A stretch of 64,000 bases of DNA. Origin: Sulfurovum sp. GTDB lineage: Bacteria; Campylobacterota; Campylobacteria; Campylobacterales; Sulfurovaceae. Where the stretch lies: the NCBI GenBank assembly GCA_024637255.1, contig JAGXFO010000015.1, positions 1 to 64,000 of the forward strand. Direction: 5' to 3'. The position numbers and the translations under genes are program-made. Each line of letters opens with the position of its first letter. The first letter of the stretch is position 1. Shown in pieces: positions 8,469 to 17,328 of this stretch. The notes beneath the pieces are model-generated. The model was not told the origin of the DNA, made no database searches, and saw only the letters and a program-made list of their open reading frames with translations.

Positions 8469-10451
8469 TTAATCTAGTATACTCAAGCTATTGGTAGCCG
8501 GTGCTCTGTTGATTCTTTTACTTGCAGGAACACTTGTCGATTTTGAAGAAAATGGCCCTGCTTTCTTTTCAAGTGTTTTTCTGAACAAAGTATTATATCT
8601 GTGCTGCACTTCTTCGAGTTCGGACAACATACTTTTCAACCTTTGAAGATCGCCGCTTTGTCTTACAATGTAAGGAGTAAGATAGATCACAACATTCTGC
8701 TCTTGTTCAACATCTGAGTGGTGTGTAAAAAGTAATTCTCCCAAAACAGGTATATCGCCTAAAACCGGTACACTAGTCACTGCTTTTCCTCCAACCTTTT
8801 TGATTAATCCTCCCAGAATGATCATCTCTCCATTATTGACAATCACATTTGTTTTTACGGTTCTTTTTGTTGTGGTTGGTCTATCTGCCTGCTGCACAGA
8901 AGAAGGGTCAATGTCTTCAAGTACTGTTTCTATCTCCATAGTAACCTTATTGTTACTAGAAAGTCTTGGCTTCACTCTCAATGTAAGCCCGATATCTTCT
9001 CTTGAATAGTTATTGACCACATTGGATACACCTGCTGTGGACTGCTGTGCTGCAGTTAAAATAGACATCGTCTGGCCCACATAAATTTCTGCCTCTTTAT
9101 TGTTGGTACACAACACTGAAGGCTCACTCAAGAGATGGGCTGCACCGTTTTGCTGCAAGAGATCAAGCTTTGCACCCAAGGCAAACACCTTATCAACATC
9201 TCCAAATTGAAAGGCGGGGTCATTAGTAACAACTGGTCCATAGGCTGTGTTGGTAGTGGTGGTATTATTTGTATTTAAAAACCCTAATAGTGCTGGGGAT
9301 ATTTGCAGTGACTGCGCACCCAAATTTGCTGCCATGGTGTAAAGACCGCTAGTGGTGATAGCTCCACCCTCTAGTCCGTAATTAATGCCCACTTGTTTTG
9401 CTAAGTTGGTATCAATCTCCACAATCCTAGCTTTTACATACACCTGTACTTTGGGAATGTCTATCTTCATCACTGTTTCTTTAATGTTTTTCATCTGCTC
9501 GGCTGTTGCAAGTACGATGAGCGCATTTCTCTCTATGTCGGAGACAACCATTGCTTTGCTTGGGGGCTTGCCTCCTTTTACCGGCTCTTTTACTGCAACG
9601 TCATTCATTTGTGAAATCAATTTACTCATGATGATTTCCATCTCTTCGACATTTGAGTTTTTAAGGTTAAGAACATACATTTTCTGTGTGGTGCTCTCTC
9701 CTCTGGTATCGAGTTGTTTAATGTATTTGATCATACGGTTCGTATTGGCACTTTTCCCGACAAGAATAATGGTGTTGGTTGCTTCATCCTGAAAAACATC
9801 TACTGTTTCCCCTTCTATAGTTTGGGGGAAAATTTTCTTTGACATGTTCTGCACGTTTGGAAAGACATCTTTTACAATAGAATTTTTCAGCTTAACCACA
9901 ACCGATTTTTTATCGGCTGTCTTCTCCACCGCGCTAATCACTTTAGCTACTGCCCGCAAGGTTCTTGGGTTTGCAGTGATTGCCAATATATTGTTTTCTT
10001 TAAAAGAGATTACCTTGGCATTCTTATGTAGCAGAGGCTGTATCTTTGCACGTAGTACTGCAGCATTAGAGTTTTTCAGGGGGAACATGACCGTTTTCAT
10101 CGTATCTCCACCTATGGCACTGCTTACGTCAAGCCCCTCGCCTGCAGCATCTGTGGACTTTACCACCTTGAAGTATTCTCCCTGATCAATCAGAGATAAG
10201 CCCTTACCGCCAAGAATGGAGTTCGCCAAGGAAAAAAGAGAACTTTTTTTAATAGGTGTCGTTGAGACAAAGTTAATGGTACCTTTGGGCTCTTCTTCAA
10301 TTAAAATGTTTTTCTGTGTAATTTTAGACACCATCTCGATAAAATCTTTTACACTCAGGTTGCGGAAATTGACATCTACGGTCTCCTCTTCTGCACACAG
10401 GCCCACAGACAATACCAGCAATACACCCCATACAATTTTAGTCAACTTCAT
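8469..10451 (-). CDS. gspD: type II secretion secretin GspD
   Basis: A 660-residue outer-membrane secretin. It shows a signal peptide (about 1-20), an N0 domain with the VNFRNLSVKDFIE motif, three N1-N3 type repeats (about 110-320) and a secretin domain with the signature VPVLGDIPVLGELLF at about 561-575, followed by an extended C-terminus of 80 residues that may bind a pilotin. It forms the outer-membrane gate for folded exoproteins. Its start overlaps the end of gspC by 14 bp, suggesting coupled translation. Confidence 0.93.
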   Translation of the reverse strand: MKLTKIVWGVLLVLSVGLCAEEETVDVNFRNLSVKDFIEMVSKITQKNILIEEEPKGTINFVSTTPIKKSSLFSLANSILGGKGLSLIDQGEYFKVVKSTDAAGEGLDVSSAIGGDTMKTVMFPLKNSNAAVLRAKIQPLLHKNAKVISFKENNILAITANPRTLRAVAKVISAVEKTADKKSVVVKLKNSIVKDVFPNVQNMSKKIFPQTIEGETVDVFQDEATNTIILVGKSANTNRMIKYIKQLDTRGESTTQKMYVLNLKNSNVEEMEIIMSKLISQMNDVAVKEPVKGGKPPSKAMVVSDIERNALIVLATAEQMKNIKETVMKIDIPKVQVYVKARIVEIDTNLAKQVGINYGLEGGAITTSGLYTMAANLGAQSLQISPALLGFLNTNNTTTTNTAYGPVVTNDPAFQFGDVDKVFALGAKLDLLQQNGAAHLLSEPSVLCTNNKEAEIYVGQTMSILTAAQQSTAGVSNVVNNYSREDIGLTLRVKPRLSSNNKVTMEIETVLEDIDPSSVQQADRPTTTKRTVKTNVIVNNGEMIILGGLIKKVGGKAVTSVPVLGDIPVLGELLFTHHSDVEQEQNVVIYLTPYIVRQSGDLQRLKSMLSELEEVQHRYNTLFRKTLEKKAGPFSSKSTSVPASKRINRAPATNSLSILD

Positions 10452-11271
10452 ATTCTAACTCCACTTCTTCTTTACCTCTTTGGACAACCAATGTCAGGTT
10501 ATCGATATTTGAAATATTTTTATACACACCAAAGGCGGCATTGTAGCTGTCTATCTTTTCGCCGTTAATAGACTTTATGACATCTCCCCTTCTTATACCA
10601 AGCTTCTCAAAAGGCGAGCCTTTACGTATAAATGAGACGCGGAAACCATCTAAAACATTACCTTTTTTTACTTCGACAATACCAACATTTTTGTAAATAT
10701 CATCCATATTTTTAGCATAATGATCTATCAGTGACTTATCGATAATTTTATGGTCGCCGGCATCAATCACATCGCCCTTAACCGCGCTTTCAGAAGATGC
10801 CTCCTGTGTTGAAGGTTGGGTATCGGCAATAGAGGTAGCACCTTTTGAACTAATAACCAAAGGAACCTTGTAGGTCTTGGCATCTTTACTAAATGTAGCA
10901 TAGTTATTCCCCGCTCCTTCAAGCACAAATCCATTAATCGCTTCGCCTTTGGCAAGTACTTTTGTTTTGCGCTTATATTCTACTGTGACCACGGTTACAT
11001 CTGAAGCATTATAAATAGCCAAAAGTGTAATATCTTTAATGCTCCCCAGTACTTGTGCTGGCTTTGTTTCCGCAGTAGTTGGCGGCGCCTCGTTTGAGCT
11101 AAGTTTCACTCTATAATAAAGGGCCTTGCCCCCTTTTTGCTCGGCATGGTCGATACCACTTGTAGACAGCCATAGGACCCCAACAAGAAACCAAAGCGAT
11201 TTAACTATAAGCAGCAATATCAAAAGTCCCCAAAGTCCCTTGACAACCTGTGGGTTAAAAAGATGTTTCAT
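10438..11271 (-). CDS. gspC: type II secretion inner-membrane protein GspC (PDZ)
   Basis: A 277-residue protein with one N-terminal membrane helix (about 12-33), a linker, a homology-region-like beta domain (about 70-140) and a C-terminal PDZ-type domain (about 195-275) containing LGIRRGDVIKSINGEKI. GspC links the inner-membrane platform to the secretin and helps choose substrates. The start at 11271 has AAGGGA 7 bases upstream; an ATG 6 codons earlier is less well placed. It overlaps both neighbours, consistent with a single operon. Confidence 0.85.
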   Translation of the reverse strand: MKHLFNPQVVKGLWGLLILLLIVKSLWFLVGVLWLSTSGIDHAEQKGGKALYYRVKLSSNEAPPTTAETKPAQVLGSIKDITLLAIYNASDVTVVTVEYKRKTKVLAKGEAINGFVLEGAGNNYATFSKDAKTYKVPLVISSKGATSIADTQPSTQEASSESAVKGDVIDAGDHKIIDKSLIDHYAKNMDDIYKNVGIVEVKKGNVLDGFRVSFIRKGSPFEKLGIRRGDVIKSINGEKIDSYNAAFGVYKNISNIDNLTLVVQRGKEEVELEYEVD

Positions 11272-11770
11272 ACACCCATCCCTTTTCATCTTTTTTCAGC
11301 TGGGGCTTTAACATTTCTATGCCCTTGCTCTCATTAAAATCCAAATGTACTCTTCTTTGGGCCAGATCAATATAGCCACTCATCAAACCAAAAAATCCGT
11401 CTGCCTCAACTAAAACCTCCCGGGGAGACAAAACTGAGTGAGAGAATATTGCTTTTTTCGTATCCTGGGGTACCATTGATTTAAGAGAATCGTCCATATG
11501 AAGCGATTGCAATTCCGTTTTGGAATAAAAAAGAAAGGTATAAAGATTTACTTCTTTGATAGTTGCCACCTTAATACCTTTAAAGTATACGCTTACCTGC
11601 TCCAAACTTAAAGAAAACAGCCCCTCGTTTATGTTTTCTTCGTTTAATTCAATCTCATATTTTGCAAGTGCTTCTTCCAGCGTATAATAAAACGCCTGTT
11701 TGGGCATCAATACAATTATGGCAAGCCAGACGACCAGAAAAATCATGAAGCTATTTTTTACCATTCGCAT
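11255..11770 (-). CDS. GspN-like type II secretion protein
   Basis: A 171-residue protein with one N-terminal membrane helix (about 8-25) and a periplasmic domain. The pattern VLVEADGFFGLMSGYIDLAQ near residues 125-145 resembles the repeated 'G..G.i.l' strands of GspN. Position between the GspM-like and GspC genes, with overlaps at both ends, supports a type II secretion role. GspN is optional and its role is poorly understood; similarity is by pattern only. Confidence 0.6.
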   Translation of the reverse strand: MRMVKNSFMIFLVVWLAIIVLMPKQAFYYTLEEALAKYEIELNEENINEGLFSLSLEQVSVYFKGIKVATIKEVNLYTFLFYSKTELQSLHMDDSLKSMVPQDTKKAIFSHSVLSPREVLVEADGFFGLMSGYIDLAQRRVHLDFNESKGIEMLKPQLKKDEKGWVYETSF

Positions 11771-12159
11771 TGAAACTCCGCATCATAAAATGAGCCTTTA
11801 TTTTCAACAGCAAGTTTTTTAATCTCTACAGGAAGGGTTAAAATCTTTGTGACTAATGTATTTAATTCTCCTGCATTCAAGCCTTTATACACAGCTGTTA
11901 CCTTTTTATTTTTACCACTCCAGTTCACTTTGGATGCAGGAATCAGTGTTTGAAGTTTACCCACGTTTTGTGTAATCTTTTTATCGGACCATATTTTTTG
12001 TAGTGCAACCACCTCTTTGATTTCTTCCACAGCATGCTTTGTTTCGGACATATACTCCTGCTGTGAAGAAATTTGTCCATATTTATACAGGTATGCACCA
12101 AACATCAAAAGAAATGCCATAAAGGCTATCAGCTCATTCTGATATCTTTTCCATGTCAT
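11758..12159 (-). CDS. GspM-like type II secretion protein
   Basis: A 133-residue bitopic protein: a short cytoplasmic start, one membrane helix (about 9-26), a coiled-coil segment, then a small ferredoxin-like domain ending in an EFQCEW segment. This is the size and architecture of GspM, which pairs with GspL in the inner-membrane platform. It overlaps the GspL-like gene by 4 bp and the GspN-like gene by 13 bp. Assignment rests on layout and gene order. Confidence 0.6.
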   Translation of the reverse strand: MTWKRYQNELIAFMAFLLMFGAYLYKYGQISSQQEYMSETKHAVEEIKEVVALQKIWSDKKITQNVGKLQTLIPASKVNWSGKNKKVTAVYKGLNAGELNTLVTKILTLPVEIKKLAVENKGSFYDAEFQCEW

Positions 12160-13088
12160 AATGTACCTTCGATCTTCAGATCATTAGTACCCGAAAGGGC
12201 TGAAGTGTTCATCTTATGTTTTTTTGCCAATTCTTTCACACGATTGGCTATTTCTGCATCTTTACACGAAAAATGTACTTTAAACTTTTTATCATCTATC
12301 TCAAGTGAAGTAAGCGTAACCCCTTTGAAGATCATGCTTGATACTGCTTTAACGATTTCGCGCTTTTTACGTTCCGCGGTATCAAGTGTTTTATATCTTG
12401 CCGCTATACTCTCTCGTGTATATTTACTTTGCAAAGAAGGATTGGCTTCAAGTAGTTTCTCCATCTCTTCCTCTCCTATCTTGGCATTATTGCTGTAGCG
12501 TAATCCCTCAATGAAAAACATTATAGCAAAAAGAGTGAAGATGGAAGCAAGCATCAAAGCCTGGCGCAAAGACAAAATAGATCCATAAGCACCCTGGATC
12601 ATGACTCCTTTTTTGGGAGTAAAACTATTGTCAAAGACCAATGACGGCTCTTCATTTATCAGTGCCGATCTTGGAACCAGCACCACAACCTCATCCAAAA
12701 CGACCAGGGCTTCATTTTCTCCCAACAGCAAAGGCTTGTCAAAAAGATCAAGCGCCTGCTGTGCAAAAAATATTTTAGATACATTCTCTAAAGTAAAGCC
12801 TTTACTCTCCAGGAATGCCATGATCATTTCCAAATCGTATGCAAGAAAAACCCACTCTTCTTTCTCTTTCCAGACCATATAGTCATACTGCTTTCCTGCT
12901 TCAAGCAAACCATCAAACAATGATGGCGCAATACGTTTTGCCTGATAGGCATATTTGAGAGGCAAGGCTTCTTTTTTCAGGGTGTAGAACAGTGGGCTCA
13001 ACATCACATTGACTGACTCTTCCGGTCTAGCCTGCTTCATCTCTTTATGTATAAGAAGTAGTTCCTTATTGCTTCCCGTAAAATTCAA
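12156..13088 (-). CDS. GspL-like type II secretion platform protein
   Basis: An about 310-residue protein with a cytoplasmic actin-like half (about 1-165), a membrane helix (LMLASIFTLFAIMFFIE, about residues 179-195) and a small periplasmic domain. This is the GspL/PilM-N layout that tethers GspE to the membrane. The start is uncertain: I prefer the TTG at 13088, preceded by GGGAGAGG; the ATG at 13040 would avoid overlap with gspK, and the ATG at 13151 has no ribosome site. The last 4 bp overlap the GspM-like gene. Confidence 0.65.
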   Translation of the reverse strand: MNFTGSNKELLLIHKEMKQARPEESVNVMLSPLFYTLKKEALPLKYAYQAKRIAPSLFDGLLEAGKQYDYMVWKEKEEWVFLAYDLEMIMAFLESKGFTLENVSKIFFAQQALDLFDKPLLLGENEALVVLDEVVVLVPRSALINEEPSLVFDNSFTPKKGVMIQGAYGSILSLRQALMLASIFTLFAIMFFIEGLRYSNNAKIGEEEMEKLLEANPSLQSKYTRESIAARYKTLDTAERKKREIVKAVSSMIFKGVTLTSLEIDDKKFKVHFSCKDAEIANRVKELAKKHKMNTSALSGTNDLKIEGTL

Positions 13089-13995
13089 AATGTTTTGCCT
13101 CTCCCTGAATATATTCAAATTTAAATCTATATTGTTCTTGCGCGAAAGCATAGGTTACGGAGCATTCTGTTGTATCCAGAAATTCTTTATCTGCTAAAAT
13201 ACTTTTTCTTTGGGCATATTCTCCGCCATTTTCATTTACAAAAGACTCTAATGAATTTCTCTCTATATCCATAGAGTTGACCCATTCGTTGACTATGAAC
13301 AAATCCATGTCAAATAAATAAGCTATCAATTCTGCTGAGCTGTACTCTGCGTCTATTTTGTCTTTCCCGACAGAAAAACTGAAATACTTTTCCCATGGCA
13401 CAAGCCCTATTTTTAGATCATCTGTTTCAAATTGATAACGACCAAGTACTGCCTCAAATTGTTGGTAGGATATAATACCGTTTTTTTGATGAAGTCTTCT
13501 TTGCTCTTTTGGCGCAAATTCTTTTCTATCGCCTATCTCTTCGTTCAGCATCTCGAGCAATATTGTCGGGTCTTGGATGCTGTACTCTTGTGCAAGAAAA
13601 TCAAATAAATCCTGTGCAACGGTATACAGTGCTGCCTTTTCTGCATTATTTGTCAAGCCTAACCAGTTAATATTGACCCCTGTGCTCAAAGATTTACAGT
13701 GAAGGAGCATAGAAAACTTTCCATCTGGCGTACGCAAAGGAAGTGCTGTTCTATACAGCACCGAGAACAGCATTTTTTTATCTTTAACGCCTTGAAAAAT
13801 ACTTGCGATATCTGCATAATACACATCCGCCTGTATGAGTGCTTTTGTATGGCTTGCATCCTGCTGCACTTCTTCAAAATAACTCAAAAGCACCATGGTC
13901 AATGCAATAATCACAGACAATACAGACAGTGTGATCATAAGGGCAAAACCTTGTCTGTTCTTTACGGCAATACCGGTATTTTGGGTTTTATCCAT
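13066..13995 (-). CDS. gspK: type II secretion minor pseudopilin GspK
   Basis: A 309-residue protein with leader NRQG, then FALMITL, lacking Glu+5 as is typical of GspK, followed by a hydrophobic helix and a large soluble domain. GspK caps the pseudopilus tip with GspI and GspJ. It is the first gene of the leftward arm and is divergent from gspG across a 75-bp gap. The large size and Glu+5 loss make GspK the best match. Confidence 0.78.
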   Translation of the reverse strand: MDKTQNTGIAVKNRQGFALMITLSVLSVIIALTMVLLSYFEEVQQDASHTKALIQADVYYADIASIFQGVKDKKMLFSVLYRTALPLRTPDGKFSMLLHCKSLSTGVNINWLGLTNNAEKAALYTVAQDLFDFLAQEYSIQDPTILLEMLNEEIGDRKEFAPKEQRRLHQKNGIISYQQFEAVLGRYQFETDDLKIGLVPWEKYFSFSVGKDKIDAEYSSAELIAYLFDMDLFIVNEWVNSMDIERNSLESFVNENGGEYAQRKSILADKEFLDTTECSVTYAFAQEQYRFKFEYIQGEAKHFEFYGKQ

Positions 13996-14022
13996 CTAAA
14001 AGCTCTATTAAAGTAAAATTTG

Positions 14023-14046
14023 TATAATTAAAATCTAAATATTATA
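14023..14046. promoter_or_regulatory. facing -10 elements between gspK and gspG
   Basis: The 75-bp gap has a rightward TATAAT at 14023-14028 and a leftward TATAAT at 14041-14046, only 12 bp apart and aimed through each other. They would serve the gspG arm and the gspK arm. The -35 regions are weak. A good AAAGGA ribosome site for gspG follows. Confidence 0.5.
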
Positions 14047-14070
14047 CCAAAGCAAACCAAAGGATGCACA

Positions 14071-14502
14071 ATGAAACAAAATACCCCGCTAAGGGCCGGC
14101 TTCTCTCTCATAGAACTCCTTATAGTTATCGTTATTCTCGGAGGACTTGTTGCCGTGGTGGCACCAGGACTCATGGATGCCGCGGATGAAGCAAAAAGAG
14201 ATACCGTATGCCTTAAAATGAATGACCTTAAAAAAAGGTTTGACATGTTTAAGCTTGATAGCGGCAACTACCCAGATACAGAAGAAGGATTTGAAGCACT
14301 GCTGAGTAACCCTGATGCCGACAAGTACCCTAACTACCGTACACAGCCTTACCTAAAAGAATTACCTAAAGATTCATGGAAAACACCTTTTGTTTATGTA
14401 AGAAAAGGATCCGATATCGAAATCATCTCTTTTGGAGCAGACAGAAAAGATGGAGGAGAAGAGAGCAATAGAGATATCCTGTTTAGTGAATGTAACAAAT
14501 AA
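14071..14502 (+). CDS. gspG: type II secretion major pseudopilin GspG
   Basis: A 143-residue major pseudopilin. The prepilin leader ends in RAG before FSLIELLIVIVILGGL with Glu at +5. The soluble part has the GspG pattern SGNYPDTEEGFEALL, LPKDSWKTPF and a C-terminal SFGADRKDGG segment that forms the calcium-binding loop in the family. It polymerises into the pseudopilus that pushes substrates through GspD. AAAGGA is 6 bases before the ATG. Confidence 0.95.
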   Translation: MKQNTPLRAGFSLIELLIVIVILGGLVAVVAPGLMDAADEAKRDTVCLKMNDLKKRFDMFKLDSGNYPDTEEGFEALLSNPDADKYPNYRTQPYLKELPKDSWKTPFVYVRKGSDIEIISFGADRKDGGEESNRDILFSECNK

Positions 14503-14534
14503 GATCTCTTATGTCCTTTGCAAAGAGATATAAC

Positions 14535-15059
14535 ATGAGAAGAGGGTTCTCCCTAATAGAGCTTCTTGTTGTTATACTCATTATATCCATAGTCTATTTT
14601 CTTGGATTTGATGCCATAGAGGAAGGCAAACAAAAGCCCAAGGCACTTACCCCGCTTAACCTCAAATCTACCATTCTATCCTCAGAATTCTTTTCCGCAC
14701 AAGGCACTTTACTGTGTATCAATAAATGCCGCTCCTGTTATCTTAGGCAAGGAATCTCCTCAGCATTTGAAGAATACACAAGTCCTATAGACTTGAGCAA
14801 CCTCGAAGCCTATACCATAGACAGTCAGGATTCGCTTACACGCTTAGAGTATGGCAGATATCAGGATGAAAAGATCTGTCTTCTGATAGACTTTTACAAC
14901 AATGGAAGTTCGACCCAGATTATTTTGAAGAATGACAAAGCAAGCTATTTCCTGCCTGCATTTTTTGATGAGCCTCAGGAATTCTCCTCCCTTGAGGAAG
15001 CGAAGGATCACTGGCTGAGGAATAGCACTGCAGTATCTGATAGTGGAGAATTTTATTGA
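14535..15059 (+). CDS. minor pseudopilin (GspH-like)
   Basis: A 174-residue protein with short leader MRRG, then FSLIELLVVILIISIVYF, Glu at +5. A CINKCRSC cluster near residue 60 supplies three Cys, probably disulfide-bonded in the periplasm. I chose the ATG at 14535 because it gives a normal short leader and has AAAGAGA nearby; an ATG at 14511 is also in frame. It overlaps the next pseudopilin start. GspH is suggested by order only. Confidence 0.7.
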   Translation: MRRGFSLIELLVVILIISIVYFLGFDAIEEGKQKPKALTPLNLKSTILSSEFFSAQGTLLCINKCRSCYLRQGISSAFEEYTSPIDLSNLEAYTIDSQDSLTRLEYGRYQDEKICLLIDFYNNGSSTQIILKNDKASYFLPAFFDEPQEFSSLEEAKDHWLRNSTAVSDSGEFY

Positions 15060-15469
15060 AAAAATACCGTCCTGCTTTTACGATTATAGAAATTCTAATT
15101 TCTGTCATTATTATTTCTTTTGCCATTATTTTTGTACTTAAAATCCATACAGACAACCATGAACAAATAGTCTACATCTCTGAAAGAAACACGCTCTCTT
15201 TGCAGGATTCCCTCTACTTGGACAAAGATATACTAAAATATCATCGAGATAATAAAACTGCTTATGACATTTTGGAAAAACATTTTAAAATTAAAGAGTC
15301 AGAAAGTCGTGAAATCCTAAAGAAAAACAGTAGGGATATATTTATCCCTGAAGAGATTGAAATTTTGCCCCCTACTGATCAACCCGGCCCCAGTGCTCTG
15401 GTAAATGAAGTGATGCTGAAAAATACCCACTCCTCCATATACTATCATTTTAGACTAGAATCTTTTTAA
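15056..15469 (+). CDS. minor pseudopilin (GspI-like), TTG start
   Basis: A 137-residue pseudopilin with leader KKYRPA, then FTIIEILISVIIISFAII, Glu at +5 and Ala in place of Gly at -1. The start is a TTG that overlaps the previous stop codon (ATTGA), with GGAG about 7 bases upstream, so translation is probably coupled. Small size suits GspI, but sequence alone does not settle which minor subunit it is. Confidence 0.68.
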   Translation: MKKYRPAFTIIEILISVIIISFAIIFVLKIHTDNHEQIVYISERNTLSLQDSLYLDKDILKYHRDNKTAYDILEKHFKIKESESREILKKNSRDIFIPEEIEILPPTDQPGPSALVNEVMLKNTHSSIYYHFRLESF

Positions 15470-15568
15470 AGTTTTACAGGTACCCTAAGCCTTTTCGTGT
15501 GTTACCATAGCAAGATACAGTTAAAAAAGTTATAATACTCTCAATACACGGCAAGGACATATACACGG

Positions 15569-16783
15569 ATGCTTTTTAAGTACAGAGGGTTTGACAAAAC
15601 AGGTAAAAAAGTCAAAGGTACCGTTACGGCAAGTTCTGTCGAAGAAGCAGGGCAGAAGCTTCGCAGCGGAGGCATTTACCATGAAGGACTTTCTCCCGCA
15701 AAAGAATTTTCACTTGAAGCCTTTTCCAAACGTCAGATGCCCGGAGCGCTTCTGAGTACTTTTTCCAAAGAGCTCTCTTCCTATCTTAACTCCGGAATGA
15801 CTATTCTCACCGCCATTAAACTCCTTGAAAACCAGCATGAGGGGGAAAAAAGATATGTCTCTTTTCTCAACTCAATCAAAACCATGATAGATGAAGGGAA
15901 GTCTCTCTACAATGCGCTGAATGCACAGAAAGTATATGCACTGCCAGACTTTTTTCTCCAAAGTCTCAATGTTGCAGGACAAAGCGGAAAAATGGTTGAA
16001 GTACTTACCAACATGGGCAATTTTTTCTCAGCACAGAACAAAGTCAAAAAGCAGGTGAAAGGTGCCATGACCTACCCTGCCATCATTTTTACGGTTGCCA
16101 TAGGGATGACTTCTTTCCTTATAGCTTTTGTTGTACCAAAGATTACAGAGATATTTGAAGACACAGGTCAAGAGCTTCCTCCTATCACTCAGTTTGTACT
16201 TTCACTAAGTGATTTCTTAACCTCCCACTATATTGCCATCATTGTAATAACTATACTTTTTGTAGTCATATTTAAAGTGTCTTATGCAAAATCAGATGCC
16301 TTTCATCGTATCATAGACTCCTTTTTGCTCAAAACCCCTGTATTGGGCACACTAATCCAAAATCATGAGCTGGGAAGATTTTCCTACATTCTCTCCCTCA
16401 TGCTAAGCTCAGGCGTTGCCTATGCCCAGGCTGTTCAGCTTTCTGTGACGACTTTTTCAAACTATGGTCTTCGTAAGCTGTTTGAAAAAGCATCCGTTAA
16501 AGTACTTGAAGGTAATAAACTCTCAAATTCTCTGCAAATGTCAAAAGGCGTAAAACTCAAACGTAACTTTATGCAGTCGTTGGCTCTAGGTGAGGAATCC
16601 AGTGAAGTCGCCCAAATTCTGGACAATACCTCTGTGCTTTATGCCGAAGAAAATGAAGACAAACTCAAACTTCTTCTAGGTTTGCTTGAGCCCTTCATGA
16701 TGCTCTTTATCGGTGTGGTTGTGGGCGTCATCGTTTCAGCGATGCTTCTTCCTATCTTTACAATGACGCAGGGCTTGCAATAA
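15569..16783 (+). CDS. gspF: type II secretion platform protein GspF
   Basis: A 404-residue inner-membrane protein with two T2SSF domains (about 70-190 and 270-390) and three main membrane segments (about 170-192, 220-240 and 370-395). The N-terminal segment YRGFDKTGKKVKGTV is the usual GspF/PilC start. It organises pseudopilus assembly with GspE/L/M. It ends the secretion arm; the prepilin peptidase gene (gspO/pilD) is not in the window. Confidence 0.92.
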   Translation: MLFKYRGFDKTGKKVKGTVTASSVEEAGQKLRSGGIYHEGLSPAKEFSLEAFSKRQMPGALLSTFSKELSSYLNSGMTILTAIKLLENQHEGEKRYVSFLNSIKTMIDEGKSLYNALNAQKVYALPDFFLQSLNVAGQSGKMVEVLTNMGNFFSAQNKVKKQVKGAMTYPAIIFTVAIGMTSFLIAFVVPKITEIFEDTGQELPPITQFVLSLSDFLTSHYIAIIVITILFVVIFKVSYAKSDAFHRIIDSFLLKTPVLGTLIQNHELGRFSYILSLMLSSGVAYAQAVQLSVTTFSNYGLRKLFEKASVKVLEGNKLSNSLQMSKGVKLKRNFMQSLALGEESSEVAQILDNTSVLYAEENEDKLKLLLGLLEPFMMLFIGVVVGVIVSAMLLPIFTMTQGLQ

Positions 16784-16843
16784 ATGAAATACCTTAGAGA
16801 AATCGCCGACACGGAACCTCACTTTGCGCAAAGGAGTTTCTAA
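16784..16843 (+). other. 19-codon ORF bridging gspF and the RDD gene
   Basis: Directly after the gspF TAA, an ATG opens 19 codons ending in a TAA that overlaps the RDD gene's ATG (TAATG). It contains the AAGGAG ribosome site of the next gene. It may be a coupling ORF, a gene remnant or chance. No family match is possible at this size. Confidence 0.2.
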
Positions 16844-17328
16844 TGGGCAAACAACGTTTCAGAAGTGTCAGACAGGGTAAGACACATGACGAAATTTCCG
16901 CAAGCAAGCACTTGTCCAAAAAGGGGGATTATGCTTCAGCGGGTTTAAAAATAAAAGCCTTTTTAACCGATGCCTTTATGCTGCTCATGCCCATCATGTA
17001 TATTGTTTTTTATGTTCTTATGGATGGCAGAGAAGATTTTGCTGCACATAAAATGCTAGGCTGGTTCGCCATACTTCTTCCTCTGGCCATCGCACAAACT
17101 CTCTTTATGTACCTTACGGGACAAACGCCCGGGTATCGTGCCTACCGCATTACCCTCATTGATGAAAACACCAAAGAAAAACCCTCTTTGTTTGTTATCA
17201 TATTTAGAAATTTGGCTGCAATCCTTTCTCTTTTTACCCTTGTGGGCTGGGCGCTGATGTTTTTCCGAAAAGACAACAAAACACTGCACGATCTCTTGTC
17301 CGCAACTGCTGTTGTTAACAAAAAATGA
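16843..17328 (+). CDS. RDD family membrane protein
   Basis: A 161-residue protein with RDD-domain features: a first membrane helix beginning KAFLTDAFMLLMPIMY with the conserved Asp, the central TPGYRAYRI motif and the ending LHDLLSATAVV, matching 'HD.ls.T.Vv'. RDD proteins are small transport-related membrane proteins, some acting as Na+/H+ antiporters. AAAGGAG precedes the ATG. It overlaps the MFS gene by 4 bp. Confidence 0.85.
   Translation: MGKQRFRSVRQGKTHDEISASKHLSKKGDYASAGLKIKAFLTDAFMLLMPIMYIVFYVLMDGREDFAAHKMLGWFAILLPLAIAQTLFMYLTGQTPGYRAYRITLIDENTKEKPSLFVIIFRNLAAILSLFTLVGWALMFFRKDNKTLHDLLSATAVVNKK

Noticed and set aside
13089..13151. GspL start at the ATG at 13151
   Set aside because: No ribosome site and a long overlap with gspK; the TTG at 13088 has a good one.
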